Both the position numbers and the translations under genes were made by a program. The notes beneath the pieces are model-generated. The model had not been told where the DNA came from, did no database searches, and was given only the letters and a program-made list of their open reading frames with translations. A stretch of 64,000 nt of DNA, taken from the NCBI RefSeq assembly GCF_020023735.2, contig NZ_CP076444.2:635501-699500 (forward strand), read 5' to 3'. The first letter of the stretch is position 1, and the number at the start of each line of letters is the position of its first letter. This stretch comes from Mycoavidus sp. HKI. GTDB taxonomy: Bacteria; Pseudomonadota; Gammaproteobacteria; Burkholderiales; Burkholderiaceae. This document shows, in pieces, positions 48,106-58,657 of the stretch.

Positions 48106-49369
48106 GAATAGTCCTTCTCTTGCGAGCCTTTCCAGTGAGTCAGTAACACCTCCTGTCACACCTCGGCCTGACTTTATAAATAAATTTCCAGCGGGTGAGA
48201 ATTTCGTAGAGCCGCTTGAGATGCTAATTGGAAAGCACCAAGGCTTATCACAGCCTTCGAAGGAGAGTGATTCCGTACCGTGGCCCTCGTCTGAGCTTTA
48301 TAACTCCATTAGGGGGAGTCGTGCAGGCCAAAAGAAAGACCCTCTTGTTAGGCGTTATTCTTCCCCTATTCATTCGAGATCAATCGTATCATCCCCTACC
48401 TCACCCGTTTCTAATTCTGCGCTTAATATGGTTCAGTTTTCGACAAGGGAGGGCTCCGGAAATTCTATTGAGAGTAATCGCGCAGGCCAGCAGGTAGAGC
48501 CTCTTATTAGGCGCTGTCCTCTCCCTTCTAATCCAAGATCAATCCCATCATCTCCTGTCTCGCCTCCTTCTAATTTTAGGCATAGTATGGATCAGTCTTT
48601 GATGAAGAGAAATTCCGCATCATGGCCTTCGGAGGTTTATATTCCTCTTGCGAAGAATTATGCATGCCCAAAAAAAGAAGCTCTTGTTAAGCGTTACTCT
48701 CTTCCTGTTTCTGTTGCCGCGGCATCCTCCATCTCGTCTACTCTTGCTATTGTGACTGATATAAACCAACTTTCGATGAGTGAAAATTGGGTGGAGTCGC
48801 CGAAGTCTAGTTCAAATAGATTAGAACATAAGATTTCTAATTTAGGTATTTCATATAACGATTTGAAATCAAAGGTTTTTTCTGGGCTTTCTAGTGATTT
48901 TTCTCTCTTTTTATGTTTGGATACGTATTGCTTGTATGCTGATGATTCCAACGAAGAAGTAAAATTAAAGATATATTTTAATCGGCTATCCGAATCAGAT
49001 TTTTGTGAGAAAAAATTTCTTAGGCTGAGTGAAGATAATATTACAAAAGATGAAATAATAAATACTGAAAGAGTAGTGTTATTAACTAATTTCGATATTG
49101 CATCTGAGAATCTTGAAAATTTTCAAAAAAAAGAGGATGAATCTTATTTCCTGATAGTATTTCGCCGTTTTGAAGGAAATAAAAAATGGTATAAATATGC
49201 CATAGTAGGTGATCAACCCTCATGGGAAGAGATCGAAGATAACCATTTTGAGCATTGGTTTGAGACGGGCGCGCAATTTGTTTACTTTACTTCAGATGAG
49301 CTTAAAACAGTGAGGGAAGAGGAACAGGCGCCTCATTTGGAAAAAGTACAAGAGGAAGGAATGGAGTAA
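48041..49369 (+). CDS. Repeat-containing lipoprotein of unknown function
   Basis: I do not recognise a family. The 442-residue protein has a type II signal peptide (MKSLIVTVILSLSVVAC, lipobox VVAC, Cys17) with Gly at +2, so outer-membrane sorting is expected. Residues 94-222 contain three copies of one unit: RAGQKKDPLVRRYSSP (94-109), RAGQQVEPLIRRCPLP (147-162) and YACPKKEALVKRYSLP (207-222). The spacings are 53 and 60 residues, with Ser/Pro-rich tracts between (SSPTSPVSNS, SSPVSPPSNF) and a WPS element before the first and third. Residues 260-420 look like a folded domain with Cys292, Cys297, Cys322 and aromatic strands (YFLIVFRRFEGNKKWYKYAI); the tail is acidic. The DNA is AT-rich against its neighbours, suggesting transfer or relaxed selection. 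It sits where ilvA is expected in relatives. Confidence 0.8.
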   Translation: MKSLIVTVILSLSVVACGGGDENSPSLASLSSESVTPPVTPRPDFINKFPAGENFVEPLEMLIGKHQGLSQPSKESDSVPWPSSELYNSIRGSRAGQKKDPLVRRYSSPIHSRSIVSSPTSPVSNSALNMVQFSTREGSGNSIESNRAGQQVEPLIRRCPLPSNPRSIPSSPVSPPSNFRHSMDQSLMKRNSASWPSEVYIPLAKNYACPKKEALVKRYSLPVSVAAASSISSTLAIVTDINQLSMSENWVESPKSSSNRLEHKISNLGISYNDLKSKVFSGLSSDFSLFLCLDTYCLYADDSNEEVKLKIYFNRLSESDFCEKKFLRLSEDNITKDEIINTERVVLLTNFDIASENLENFQKKEDESYFLIVFRRFEGNKKWYKYAIVGDQPSWEEIEDNHFEHWFETGAQFVYFTSDELKTVREEEQAPHLEKVQEEGME

Positions 49370-49458
49370 GGTCTCTTTTAAGCAGCGTGAGCGATACAGT
49401 ACAATTCGATCTCGCGCCAATTATTGCCGGCAAGGCCGCTGGCTCGCTATAAGTAGAC

Positions 49459-52400
49459 ATGAACGCATCATCTCAGACTTTTGAAGCACAACAACCCGCT
49501 GCGCGCTTGCGCGAAATTCCGTATAACTACACCTCCTTTGCTGATCGAGAAATCGTCATCCGGCTGCTGGGCGAAGAAGCTTGGCATGCGCTCGACGAAT
49601 TGCGCGGGCAACGCCGTACAGGTCGCTCCGCTCGGATGCTCTATGAAGTGCTAGGGGATATTTGGGCGGTACGCCGTAATCCCTATTTACAAGACGATCT
49701 GCTTGATAATCCAAAGCGCCGGACCCTGCTTATCAAAGCACTGAACCACCGCTTAGCTGAAATCGAAAAGCGGCGACGCCTTGATTTAGATGCGTGTGCT
49801 GATGAAGTGAGCCGTGCGCGCACGGCTCGAGTGCAGCAATTACTCGTCGCCGCTCATGGGGCCGTGGCAGCGTTTAGCGCTGAGTTTGAGCGCATACGTG
49901 CGCTGCGCCAGCGTACGCTAAAAGTGCTAAGCCACTATACGCATAAAGATAATGTGAAATTCGATGGTCTCTCGCGCGTCTCGCATGTGACCGATGCAAC
50001 CGATTGGCGTATTGAATTTCCGTTTGTCGTCCTGACCCCGGATCATGAAGCCGAAACGGCTGGTTTAGTTAAAGGCTGCATAGAACTTGGGTTGACGGTG
50101 ATTCCGCGCGGTGGTGGCACCGGCTATACCGGCGGCGCTGTGCCGCTAACGCCCTGGTCAGCTGTCCTGAATACAGAAAAACTTGAGCAACTTGGCGCGG
50201 TTGAATTGATTGAACTGCCTGGTCACACAAGAGAGTGTCAAGCGGCCACGATTTTAAGCGGCGCGGGGGTCGTGACGCGGCGCGTAACTGAGGCGGCTGA
50301 GCAAGCAGGTTATGTCTTTGCGGTTGATCCCACTTCGCTCGATGCATCATGCATTGGTGGCAATATTGCTATGAATGCAGGTGGCAAGAAAGCAGTTTTG
50401 TGGGGTACGGCGCTTGATAATCTGATCTGGTGGCGGATGGTCGATCCAGATGGAAATTGGCTTGAAGTGACGCGCCTTGAGCATCATCAGGGTAAAATTC
50501 ATGAGGTGCCGCTGACCCGCTTTGAATTGAAATGGTTCGATGGTAAACGCGCGCCAGGCGAAGCGTTGCTGCGCACAGAGACACTCGTGATAGAGGGTTG
50601 GCGTTTTCGTAAAGAAGGGCTTGGTAAAGATGTCACGGATAAATTTCTAGCTGGCTTGCCAGGGGTGCAAAAAGAAGGCTGCGATGGGCTGATTACAAGT
50701 GCGCGCTGGCTTTTACACAAAATGCCGGCGCATATCCGTACCGTTTGCCTTGAGTTTTTCGGTCAGGCGCGCGATGCGATTCCAGGCATTGTTGAGATTA
50801 AGCAATATTTATTTGAAGCCTCTGCAGCGGGCCGTGCGACCTTAGCAGGCCTTGAGCATTTAGATCAACGCTATCTACGCGCTGTAGGCTATGCGGCTAA
50901 ATCGAAGCAGCATGGCGTGGACGCTACTTTGCCCAAAATGGTGCTGATTGGCGACATTGTTGGCGATGATGCAGACGCAGTGGCGGCGGCGGCCTCCGAA
51001 GTCGTACGCATAGCCAATAGCAAAAATGGCGAAGGCTTTGTTGCCGTGAGTGCGGAAGCGCGTAAGCGTTTTTGGCTGGATCGCTCGCGCACAGCTGCCA
51101 TTGCGAAACACACCAATGCGTTTAAAATCAATGAAGATGTAGTGATTCCACTCCATCGCATGGGTGAATATACGGATCATATCGAGCGGATTAATATTGA
51201 GTTGTCACTCAAGAATAAGCTGCAGTTGGTGAGCGCGCTTGAAACTTTTTTTAAGAGCCGGGCCCTGCCACTCGGTAAGAGCGGCGAAGCCAACGACATT
51301 CCAAATGCTGAATGGCTTGAAGGCCGGCTACAGCATGTTCTCGAGGTGCTAGACAAGGTCCACGTGCGCTGGGAATATGTGCGCGCAGAACTCGCTACAC
51401 CACTCGCTAGTGCCTATACTCAATTGCTGCAACTTGGCTATGCGCCGCTTGAATCCGCCTTTGAGCAACGCCTTAGCGCTCAGCCACAGGCCAGCCTATT
51501 CGATATAGTGCAAGACCATACCATCCGAATTTCATGGAAAAACGAAATTCTTAAGCCATTGCAACAGATTTTTAATGGCGCTGCATTTAAGCCGATTCTC
51601 GATGAAGTGCAGGCGATTCACCAGCGCGTACTGCGTGGGCGGCTGTTTATCGCCCTGCATATGCATGCAGGCGATGGTAATGTGCATACCAATATTCCCG
51701 TCAACTCAGACAATTATGAGATGTTGCAAGAGGCGCATCAGGCCGTTGCACGCATTATGCAGCTTGCACGTTCGCTTGATGGCGTGATTTCTGGCGAGCA
51801 CGGCATTGGCATCACTAAACTTGAGTTTCTGAGCGAGTCGGAGTTGGCTGACTTCCGGGCGTATAAGCGGCGGGTTGATCCTAATGGGCATTTTAATCAA
51901 GGCAAATTGCTTGAAAATGCAGATTTACGTCATGCGTATACGCCTAGTTTTGGGCTGATGGGCTATGAATCGCTTTTAATGCAGCAATCTGACATTGGGG
52001 CGATTGCCGATAGTATTAAAGACTGCTTGCGCTGTGGTAAATGCAAGCCAGTGTGCGCCACCCATGTGCCGCGAGCGAATCTATTATATAGCCCGCGCAA
52101 TAAAATTCTGGCTACTTCGCTGTTGATTGAGGCTTTCTTATATGAGGAGCAGACGCGCCGTGGCATATCGCTGAAACATTGGGATGAATTTAACGATGTG
52201 GCTGACCATTGCACGGTGTGCCATAAGTGTTTGTCGCCCTGTCCCGTCAATATTGATTTTGGCGATGTGTCGATGAATATGCGCAATTTATTGCGCAAAA
52301 TGGGTAAGAAAAAATTTAATCCAGGAACGGCGGCCAGTTTATTTTTTCTGAATGCGACGGCACCGGGAACGATTCGTTTCGCTCGTCAGGCAATGATTGG

Positions 52401-53439
52401 CTGGGGCTATAAAATGCAACGGCTAGGTCACGTCGTGCTGAAAAGATTCGCCAAAAAGCAAACGGCGCGGCCCCCTACAAGTGTGGGTAGGGCTAAGGTT
52501 GTGGAGCAGGTGATTCACTTCGTTAACAAGAAAATGCCGGGTAATTTGCCGAAAAAAACCGCGCGCGCGTTGCTTGATATTGAAGACAATAAAATTGTGC
52601 CGATCATTCGTAATCCGCACACCACGACGGTCGATTCAGATGCCGTGTTTTATTTTCCCGGTTGTGGCTCCGAGCGGCTTTTTTCGCAAGTCGGGCTAGC
52701 GACGCAAGCGATGTTATGGCATGTGGGCGTGCAAACCGTACTGCCTCCTGGTTATTTGTGCTGTGGCTATCCGCAACGCGGTGCCGGGCAAGAGGACAAG
52801 GCAGGAAAAATCGTCACGGATAACCGCGTGCTATTTCACCGAGTGGCCAATACCTTGAATTACCTGGATATTAAGACCGTTGTTGTCTCGTGTGGAACGT
52901 GCTATGACCAGCTGGCAGGCTATGAGTTCGACAAAATTTTTCCAGGTTGCCGGTTAATTGATATTCACGAATTCCTCCTCGAAAAAGGGGTTAAACTGGA
53001 AGGCGTAGCGGGGGTGCGCTATATGTACCATGATCCTTGCCATACGCCAATTAAAACCATGAATCCGACGCAACTGGTCAACCAGTTAATGGGTACCGAG
53101 GCGGGTCCAAGCCAAATTGAAAAAAGCGACCGTTGTTGTGGTGAGGCGGGTACATTTGCGATTACGCGCCCGGATATCTCGACGCAAGTGCGTTTTCGTA
53201 AAGAGGAAGAGCTTAAGAAAGGTGCAGCGCGCGTGCGCGCGGATGGTTTTGCTGGCGAAGTTAAGGTGTTAACAAGCTGCCCATCTTGCTTGCAAGGGCT
53301 AGCGCGCTATCATGACGATGCTAATATTGATGCAGATTATATTGTGGTTGAAATGGCGCGTCACCTGCTAGGTGAAAATTGGTTGCCCGATTATGTGCAG
53401 CAGGCCAATGCGGGAGGGATTGAACGGGTGCTAGTATGA
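49459..53439 (+). CDS. Giant FAD-binding and Fe-S oxidoreductase (DUF3683, D-lactate/glycolate dehydrogenase-like)
   Basis: A 1326-residue fusion in this order. DUF3683-type N-terminal domain: about 1-180. FAD_binding_4 domain: about 190-420, with [20 protein letters not shown] and [19 protein letters not shown]-oxidase C domain: about 500-800, ending [13 protein letters not shown] and [14 protein letters not shown] 4Fe-4S pair follows, [11 protein letters not shown] and [12 protein letters not shown] (about 855-935). Two cysteine-rich CCG domains end the chain: CGSERL ... [10 protein letters not shown], then HDPCHTP ... CCGEAGTFA. The pieces match GlcD/Dld plus GlpC/LldE, so it should oxidise a 2-hydroxy acid and pass electrons to the respiratory chain through its clusters. 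The substrate is unknown. The last ATGA overlaps the HIT gene by 4 bases. Confidence 0.92.
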   Translation: MNASSQTFEAQQPAARLREIPYNYTSFADREIVIRLLGEEAWHALDELRGQRRTGRSARMLYEVLGDIWAVRRNPYLQDDLLDNPKRRTLLIKALNHRLAEIEKRRRLDLDACADEVSRARTARVQQLLVAAHGAVAAFSAEFERIRALRQRTLKVLSHYTHKDNVKFDGLSRVSHVTDATDWRIEFPFVVLTPDHEAETAGLVKGCIELGLTVIPRGGGTGYTGGAVPLTPWSAVLNTEKLEQLGAVELIELPGHTRECQAATILSGAGVVTRRVTEAAEQAGYVFAVDPTSLDASCIGGNIAMNAGGKKAVLWGTALDNLIWWRMVDPDGNWLEVTRLEHHQGKIHEVPLTRFELKWFDGKRAPGEALLRTETLVIEGWRFRKEGLGKDVTDKFLAGLPGVQKEGCDGLITSARWLLHKMPAHIRTVCLEFFGQARDAIPGIVEIKQYLFEASAAGRATLAGLEHLDQRYLRAVGYAAKSKQHGVDATLPKMVLIGDIVGDDADAVAAAASEVVRIANSKNGEGFVAVSAEARKRFWLDRSRTAAIAKHTNAFKINEDVVIPLHRMGEYTDHIERINIELSLKNKLQLVSALETFFKSRALPLGKSGEANDIPNAEWLEGRLQHVLEVLDKVHVRWEYVRAELATPLASAYTQLLQLGYAPLESAFEQRLSAQPQASLFDIVQDHTIRISWKNEILKPLQQIFNGAAFKPILDEVQAIHQRVLRGRLFIALHMHAGDGNVHTNIPVNSDNYEMLQEAHQAVARIMQLARSLDGVISGEHGIGITKLEFLSESELADFRAYKRRVDPNGHFNQGKLLENADLRHAYTPSFGLMGYESLLMQQSDIGAIADSIKDCLRCGKCKPVCATHVPRANLLYSPRNKILATSLLIEAFLYEEQTRRGISLKHWDEFNDVADHCTVCHKCLSPCPVNIDFGDVSMNMRNLLRKMGKKKFNPGTAASLFFLNATAPGTIRFARQAMIGWGYKMQRLGHVVLKRFAKKQTARPPTSVGRAKVVEQVIHFVNKKMPGNLPKKTARALLDIEDNKIVPIIRNPHTTTVDSDAVFYFPGCGSERLFSQVGLATQAMLWHVGVQTVLPPGYLCCGYPQRGAGQEDKAGKIVTDNRVLFHRVANTLNYLDIKTVVVSCGTCYDQLAGYEFDKIFPGCRLIDIHEFLLEKGVKLEGVAGVRYMYHDPCHTPIKTMNPTQLVNQLMGTEAGPSQIEKSDRCCGEAGTFAITRPDISTQVRFRKEEELKKGAARVRADGFAGEVKVLTSCPSCLQGLARYHDDANIDADYIVVEMARHLLGENWLPDYVQQANAGGIERVLV

Positions 53440-53879
53440 CAAACTGTGTGTTATGCGAAACTGCTGGGGGCGATTTACTTTGGCATGACGATAAAGTGCG
53501 GGTTGTGGCTATCGATGAAGCCGATTACCCGGGTTTTTGCCGGGTTATATGGAATAACCATATGACTGAGTTCTCGGAGCTTGAGCCTCGGCAACGGGAA
53601 TATTTAATCGATATCGTCAGTCAAGTTGAGCAGATTATCCGGCGGGTGATGCAGCCCGTAAAAATGAACCTGGCTAGCCTTGGTAATCAAGTGCCGCATT
53701 TGCACTGGCATCTGATTCCGCGCTATGCTGATGACGCCCATTTCCCAGCGCCGATCTGGGGGCAGCGCGTGCGCGCCACAGCCGAAGCGGTTTTACAGCT
53801 ACGCCGCAGCCGTGCGCTTGAATTGCGAGCAGCCATCATGAGTGGTCTTGCAAGTCAGCCGGTGGTGGCGCCTCACTGA
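53436..53879 (+). CDS. HIT-family nucleotide hydrolase/transferase
   Basis: A 147-residue histidine-triad protein. The signature [16 protein letters not shown] (about 85-100) contains the HxHxH catalytic triad. CVLCETAGG at the N-terminus and [20 protein letters not shown] in the middle are typical of the bacterial branch found beside the FAD/Fe-S oxidoreductase. HIT enzymes cleave phosphoramidates or dinucleoside polyphosphates; the physiological substrate is not readable. It overlaps the preceding gene by 4 bases, and ubiE follows after 25 bases. Confidence 0.92.
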   Translation: MTNCVLCETAGGDLLWHDDKVRVVAIDEADYPGFCRVIWNNHMTEFSELEPRQREYLIDIVSQVEQIIRRVMQPVKMNLASLGNQVPHLHWHLIPRYADDAHFPAPIWGQRVRATAEAVLQLRRSRALELRAAIMSGLASQPVVAPH

Positions 53880-53904
53880 TGATTTATTATGGAAGGTTGA
53901 TCTA

Positions 53905-54645
53905 ATGAGTAAAACGCACTTTGGCTTTCAGACGGTTGCTGAAAACGAGAAGGCGCGCAAAGTGGCAAACGTATTCGATTCGGTTGCCGCAAAATACGAC
54001 TTAATGAATGATTTAATGTCGGTCGGCCTCCATCGGGCATGGAAAGCATTCACTGTTGCGCAAGCCGGTGTAAGGCCAGGTTTTAAGGTGCTTGACTTGG
54101 CTAGCGGCACCGGAGATTTGGCTAAAACTTTTGCCAAACAAGTGGGTGACTTGAATCAAGGTGGCGAGGTTTGGCTCACTGATATTAATGAATCGATGTT
54201 GCGCGTGGGCAGGGACCGCTTGCTCGATCAAGGTTTGATCACGCCTACACTCTTATGTGACGCGGAGCGAATTCCGTTTCCTGCTGGCTATTTTGATGTG
54301 GTGACGGTGGCTTTTGGTTTACGTAATATGACGCATAAAGAGGTGGCACTCGCTGAAATGCGGCGCGTGCTCAAACCGGGTGGCAAATTATTAGTGCTTG
54401 AATTCTCAAAGATCTGGGCGCCCTTGGCTAAGCTGTATGATTTTTATTCATTTAAAATATTGCCATGGCTTGGCCACAAGGTTACGCGTGATGCGCAGAG
54501 TTACCGCTATCTAGCTGAATCGATCCGGGTCCACCCTGATCAAAACGTTTTGCAGGCGATGATGGAACAAGCAGGTTTCGATCAGGTCAATTATCATAAT
54601 TTGGCGGTAGGGGCGGTTGCCCTGCATATTGGCATAAAGTATTAA
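53905..54645 (+). CDS. ubiE: Ubiquinone/menaquinone C-methyltransferase
   Basis: UbiE carries out the SAM-dependent C-methylation in ubiquinone synthesis. The 246-residue protein has the family start [20 protein letters not shown] with [20 protein letters not shown]. It also has the SAM motif [17 protein letters not shown], the conserved [20 protein letters not shown] and LRNM, and [20 protein letters not shown] 53905 follows GGAAGG and is preferred over an upstream in-frame start at 53842 that overlaps the HIT gene. With ubiC (16106) this shows that ubiquinone synthesis is retained. Confidence 0.97.
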   Translation: MSKTHFGFQTVAENEKARKVANVFDSVAAKYDLMNDLMSVGLHRAWKAFTVAQAGVRPGFKVLDLASGTGDLAKTFAKQVGDLNQGGEVWLTDINESMLRVGRDRLLDQGLITPTLLCDAERIPFPAGYFDVVTVAFGLRNMTHKEVALAEMRRVLKPGGKLLVLEFSKIWAPLAKLYDFYSFKILPWLGHKVTRDAQSYRYLAESIRVHPDQNVLQAMMEQAGFDQVNYHNLAVGAVALHIGIKY

Positions 54646-54667
54646 TTTTCTAACTGAGGTCTATCCA

Positions 54668-55702
54668 ATGTTTTCTTTATCAGCTATACAGTTTGCTGAT
54701 TTCTCTCTAAGTTCATCGGCTCGTGCTGGCCGGAATTTCCTGGCGCGGCGGATGGCCAGGCTGACTTTAAAGCGCGTTGTTGTGCTGATGCTAGCCAGTG
54801 TGCTCGCGCTGGGACTGATGATGCAAGAGGCTGAGGCTAAACGCATGGGCGGCGGCCGTAGCAGTGGTCGCCAAGCGCAGATGTTTAAGCGCCAGCAAGC
54901 CGCTCCTAATCCGCGCCCAAGTCGGCCCCATGCGGCTGCCCAGCCAACGCGTAATCGCTGGCTCGGTCCGCTGGCCGGGATTGCTGCTGGGCTAGGGATT
55001 GGCGCTCTTTTGTCTCACCTGGGTTTAGGTGGAGCGTTAGGTGGCTTGCTCTCTAACCTAATTATCATTGGCGGAATTGCTCTACTTGGTTATTGGTTGG
55101 TGCGTTGGCTTGCCGCGCGACGGGCGCGTAATAGCGCGGCGGCTTCGCCAGCGTTTATGCGTGGTGCGCATGAGCCGGCAATGGCTTCAAACGCTGGCTC
55201 GAATTTCGATATGCGTGCGGGTTTTGCGCAAGATCAGAAAGGTATGGCGTCGCAATTTAGCGGCGGTATGGCGTCTGCTCATACAGCAGTACAGCCTGTA
55301 AACGCTGTGCCAGCCCATTTTGATACGACGCTTTTTTTGCGTAACGCCAAAGTTCTTTTCGTCCGCCTACAGGCCGCTTGGGATGCCGGCGATGCGGCCG
55401 ATATTCGTGAATTCACAACCCCGGCCATGTTTGCTGAGATCAAACTCGATCTAGCTGAGCGCGGTATGGCGTTGAATCAAACAGAAATTGTGCAACTTGA
55501 AGCCGCGCTAATTGGCCTTGAAGAGCAAGCAGGCGAGACTTTAGCGAGCGTACAATTCTCAGGATTGATTCGGGAAGAGCAGGGGACCCATGCTCAGCCG
55601 TTTTCTGAACAATGGAATCTCACTAAACGAGGCCATGAAGGTTGGTTACTGGCTGGCATTGAGCAAGATATTTCACCTAGCGGCGCGCCATTACTTTCTT
55701 AG
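54668..55702 (+). CDS. Tim44-like domain membrane protein
   Basis: A 344-residue protein with an N-terminal hydrophobic segment (LKRVVVLMLASVLALGLMM) followed by KRMGGGRSSGRQAQMFKRQQ, the hallmark of bacterial Tim44-like proteins. A second glycine-rich membrane region, GPLAGIAAGLGIGALLSHLG with the following strand to LIIIGGIALLGYWLVRWL, comes next. The C-terminal Tim44 domain (about 215-340) has LRNAKVLFVRLQAAWDAGDA, ADIREFTTPAMFAEI and WNLTKRGHEGWLLAGIEQD. The function is unproven, but the gene sits next to ubiE in many betaproteobacteria. There, by recollection, ubiJ and ubiB follow; here a terminator does. A shorter start at ATG 54752 (MARLTLKR) is possible. Confidence 0.88.
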   Translation: MFSLSAIQFADFSLSSSARAGRNFLARRMARLTLKRVVVLMLASVLALGLMMQEAEAKRMGGGRSSGRQAQMFKRQQAAPNPRPSRPHAAAQPTRNRWLGPLAGIAAGLGIGALLSHLGLGGALGGLLSNLIIIGGIALLGYWLVRWLAARRARNSAAASPAFMRGAHEPAMASNAGSNFDMRAGFAQDQKGMASQFSGGMASAHTAVQPVNAVPAHFDTTLFLRNAKVLFVRLQAAWDAGDAADIREFTTPAMFAEIKLDLAERGMALNQTEIVQLEAALIGLEEQAGETLASVQFSGLIREEQGTHAQPFSEQWNLTKRGHEGWLLAGIEQDISPSGAPLLS

Positions 55703-55731
55703 TGCGTGTGATTTAACTAAAAACATTTTTG

Positions 55732-55757
55732 GGGCGCTTCTTGTAGGCGCCCTTTAT
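55732..55757 (+). terminator. Intrinsic terminator after the Tim44-like gene
   Basis: GGGCGC (55732-55737) and GCGCCC (55747-55752) form a 6-bp GC stem, followed by TTTATT. It closes the oxidoreductase-HIT-ubiE-Tim44 transcript. Confidence 0.7.
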
Positions 55758-55801
55758 TATGCTAGGGCTTGCATTGTATCGCCCATTGCTAGCTAAATGC
55801 T

Positions 55802-56494
55802 ATGTCTACTCCTGCTTTAACTGTTATGCTGCTTGACGACCATCCGGTAGTACTGGATGGATTTAAGACGCAATTATGCGCAGCGCCGGATATTAAGATC
55901 GTTGGTACCTTCATTACCAGCCGTGCGTTGCTAGCTGCGCTTAGAATTCATACTTGTGATGTTTTACTGATAGATTATTCATTGGGTGAGCGCGATCTTG
56001 ATGGCGTTAATTTGGTCCGCTATCTAAGCGTGCGTTATGAAAGGATTAAAGTCCTTGTGGCCTCAGCGCATCATGATCCAGCCACCATGATGTTAGTGAT
56101 GCGCGCGGGTGCGCGCGGTTTTTTTAGTAAGCGCCAGAATTTAGCCGAGCTACCGCAGGCGATTCGTATTGTTGCCTCCGGGCAGGCTTACTTAGGCGTG
56201 CAGTTGGCAGAACAACTTTCTGGTCCATCTTATGCGCTAAGCGAAGTGGTCACTTTGGGGCATACGGGGCAGGATTTACGTACGGATTACGATATCTTAT
56301 CTCCCCGTGAACGTGAAGTTTTACGTTGTTGTCTTGAGGGCCTGACATTGACGCAAATTTCAGAAAAATTCTCACGCAGTATAAAAACAGTGAGTGCTCA
56401 AAAGAGGGCCGCTTACCGTAAATTGGGTATTCAGAATGACTGCCAACTCTTTAAAATTGGCCCTTCTTTGAAAGCCAAGGTAAATCAAGGCTAG
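55802..56494 (+). CDS. RcsB/NarL-type response regulator
   Basis: A 230-residue two-component regulator. The receiver domain (1-125) has the acidic pair Asp12-Asp13 (MLLDDHPVV), phospho-acceptor Asp58 in DVLLIDYSLGERDLDG, Ser88 and Lys110 (GFFSK), so phosphorylation should be possible. The C-terminal LuxR-type helix-turn-helix is LSPREREVLRCCLEGLTLTQ, ISEKFSRSIKTVSAQKRAAY and RKLGIQNDCQLF. The SIKTVSAQK recognition helix resembles RcsB/BfiR-type proteins. The last 12 residues are unlike the usual ending. No sensor kinase is adjacent, so it is an orphan here. The product length is near normal. Confidence 0.88.
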   Translation: MSTPALTVMLLDDHPVVLDGFKTQLCAAPDIKIVGTFITSRALLAALRIHTCDVLLIDYSLGERDLDGVNLVRYLSVRYERIKVLVASAHHDPATMMLVMRAGARGFFSKRQNLAELPQAIRIVASGQAYLGVQLAEQLSGPSYALSEVVTLGHTGQDLRTDYDILSPREREVLRCCLEGLTLTQISEKFSRSIKTVSAQKRAAYRKLGIQNDCQLFKIGPSLKAKVNQG

Positions 56495-56515
56495 CCCTTT
56501 TAGCTAAATGACTGA

Positions 56516-58639
<2,124 letters not shown>

Positions 58640-58657
58640 TGCCGGTGGGTCAAAATC

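Noticed and set aside
49387..49452. Short GTG-started frame just before the large oxidoreductase (VSDTVQFDLAPIIAGKAAGS)
   Set aside because: Only 21 codons, no family match, and it does not resemble the end of IlvA, so it is not called as a gene or remnant.
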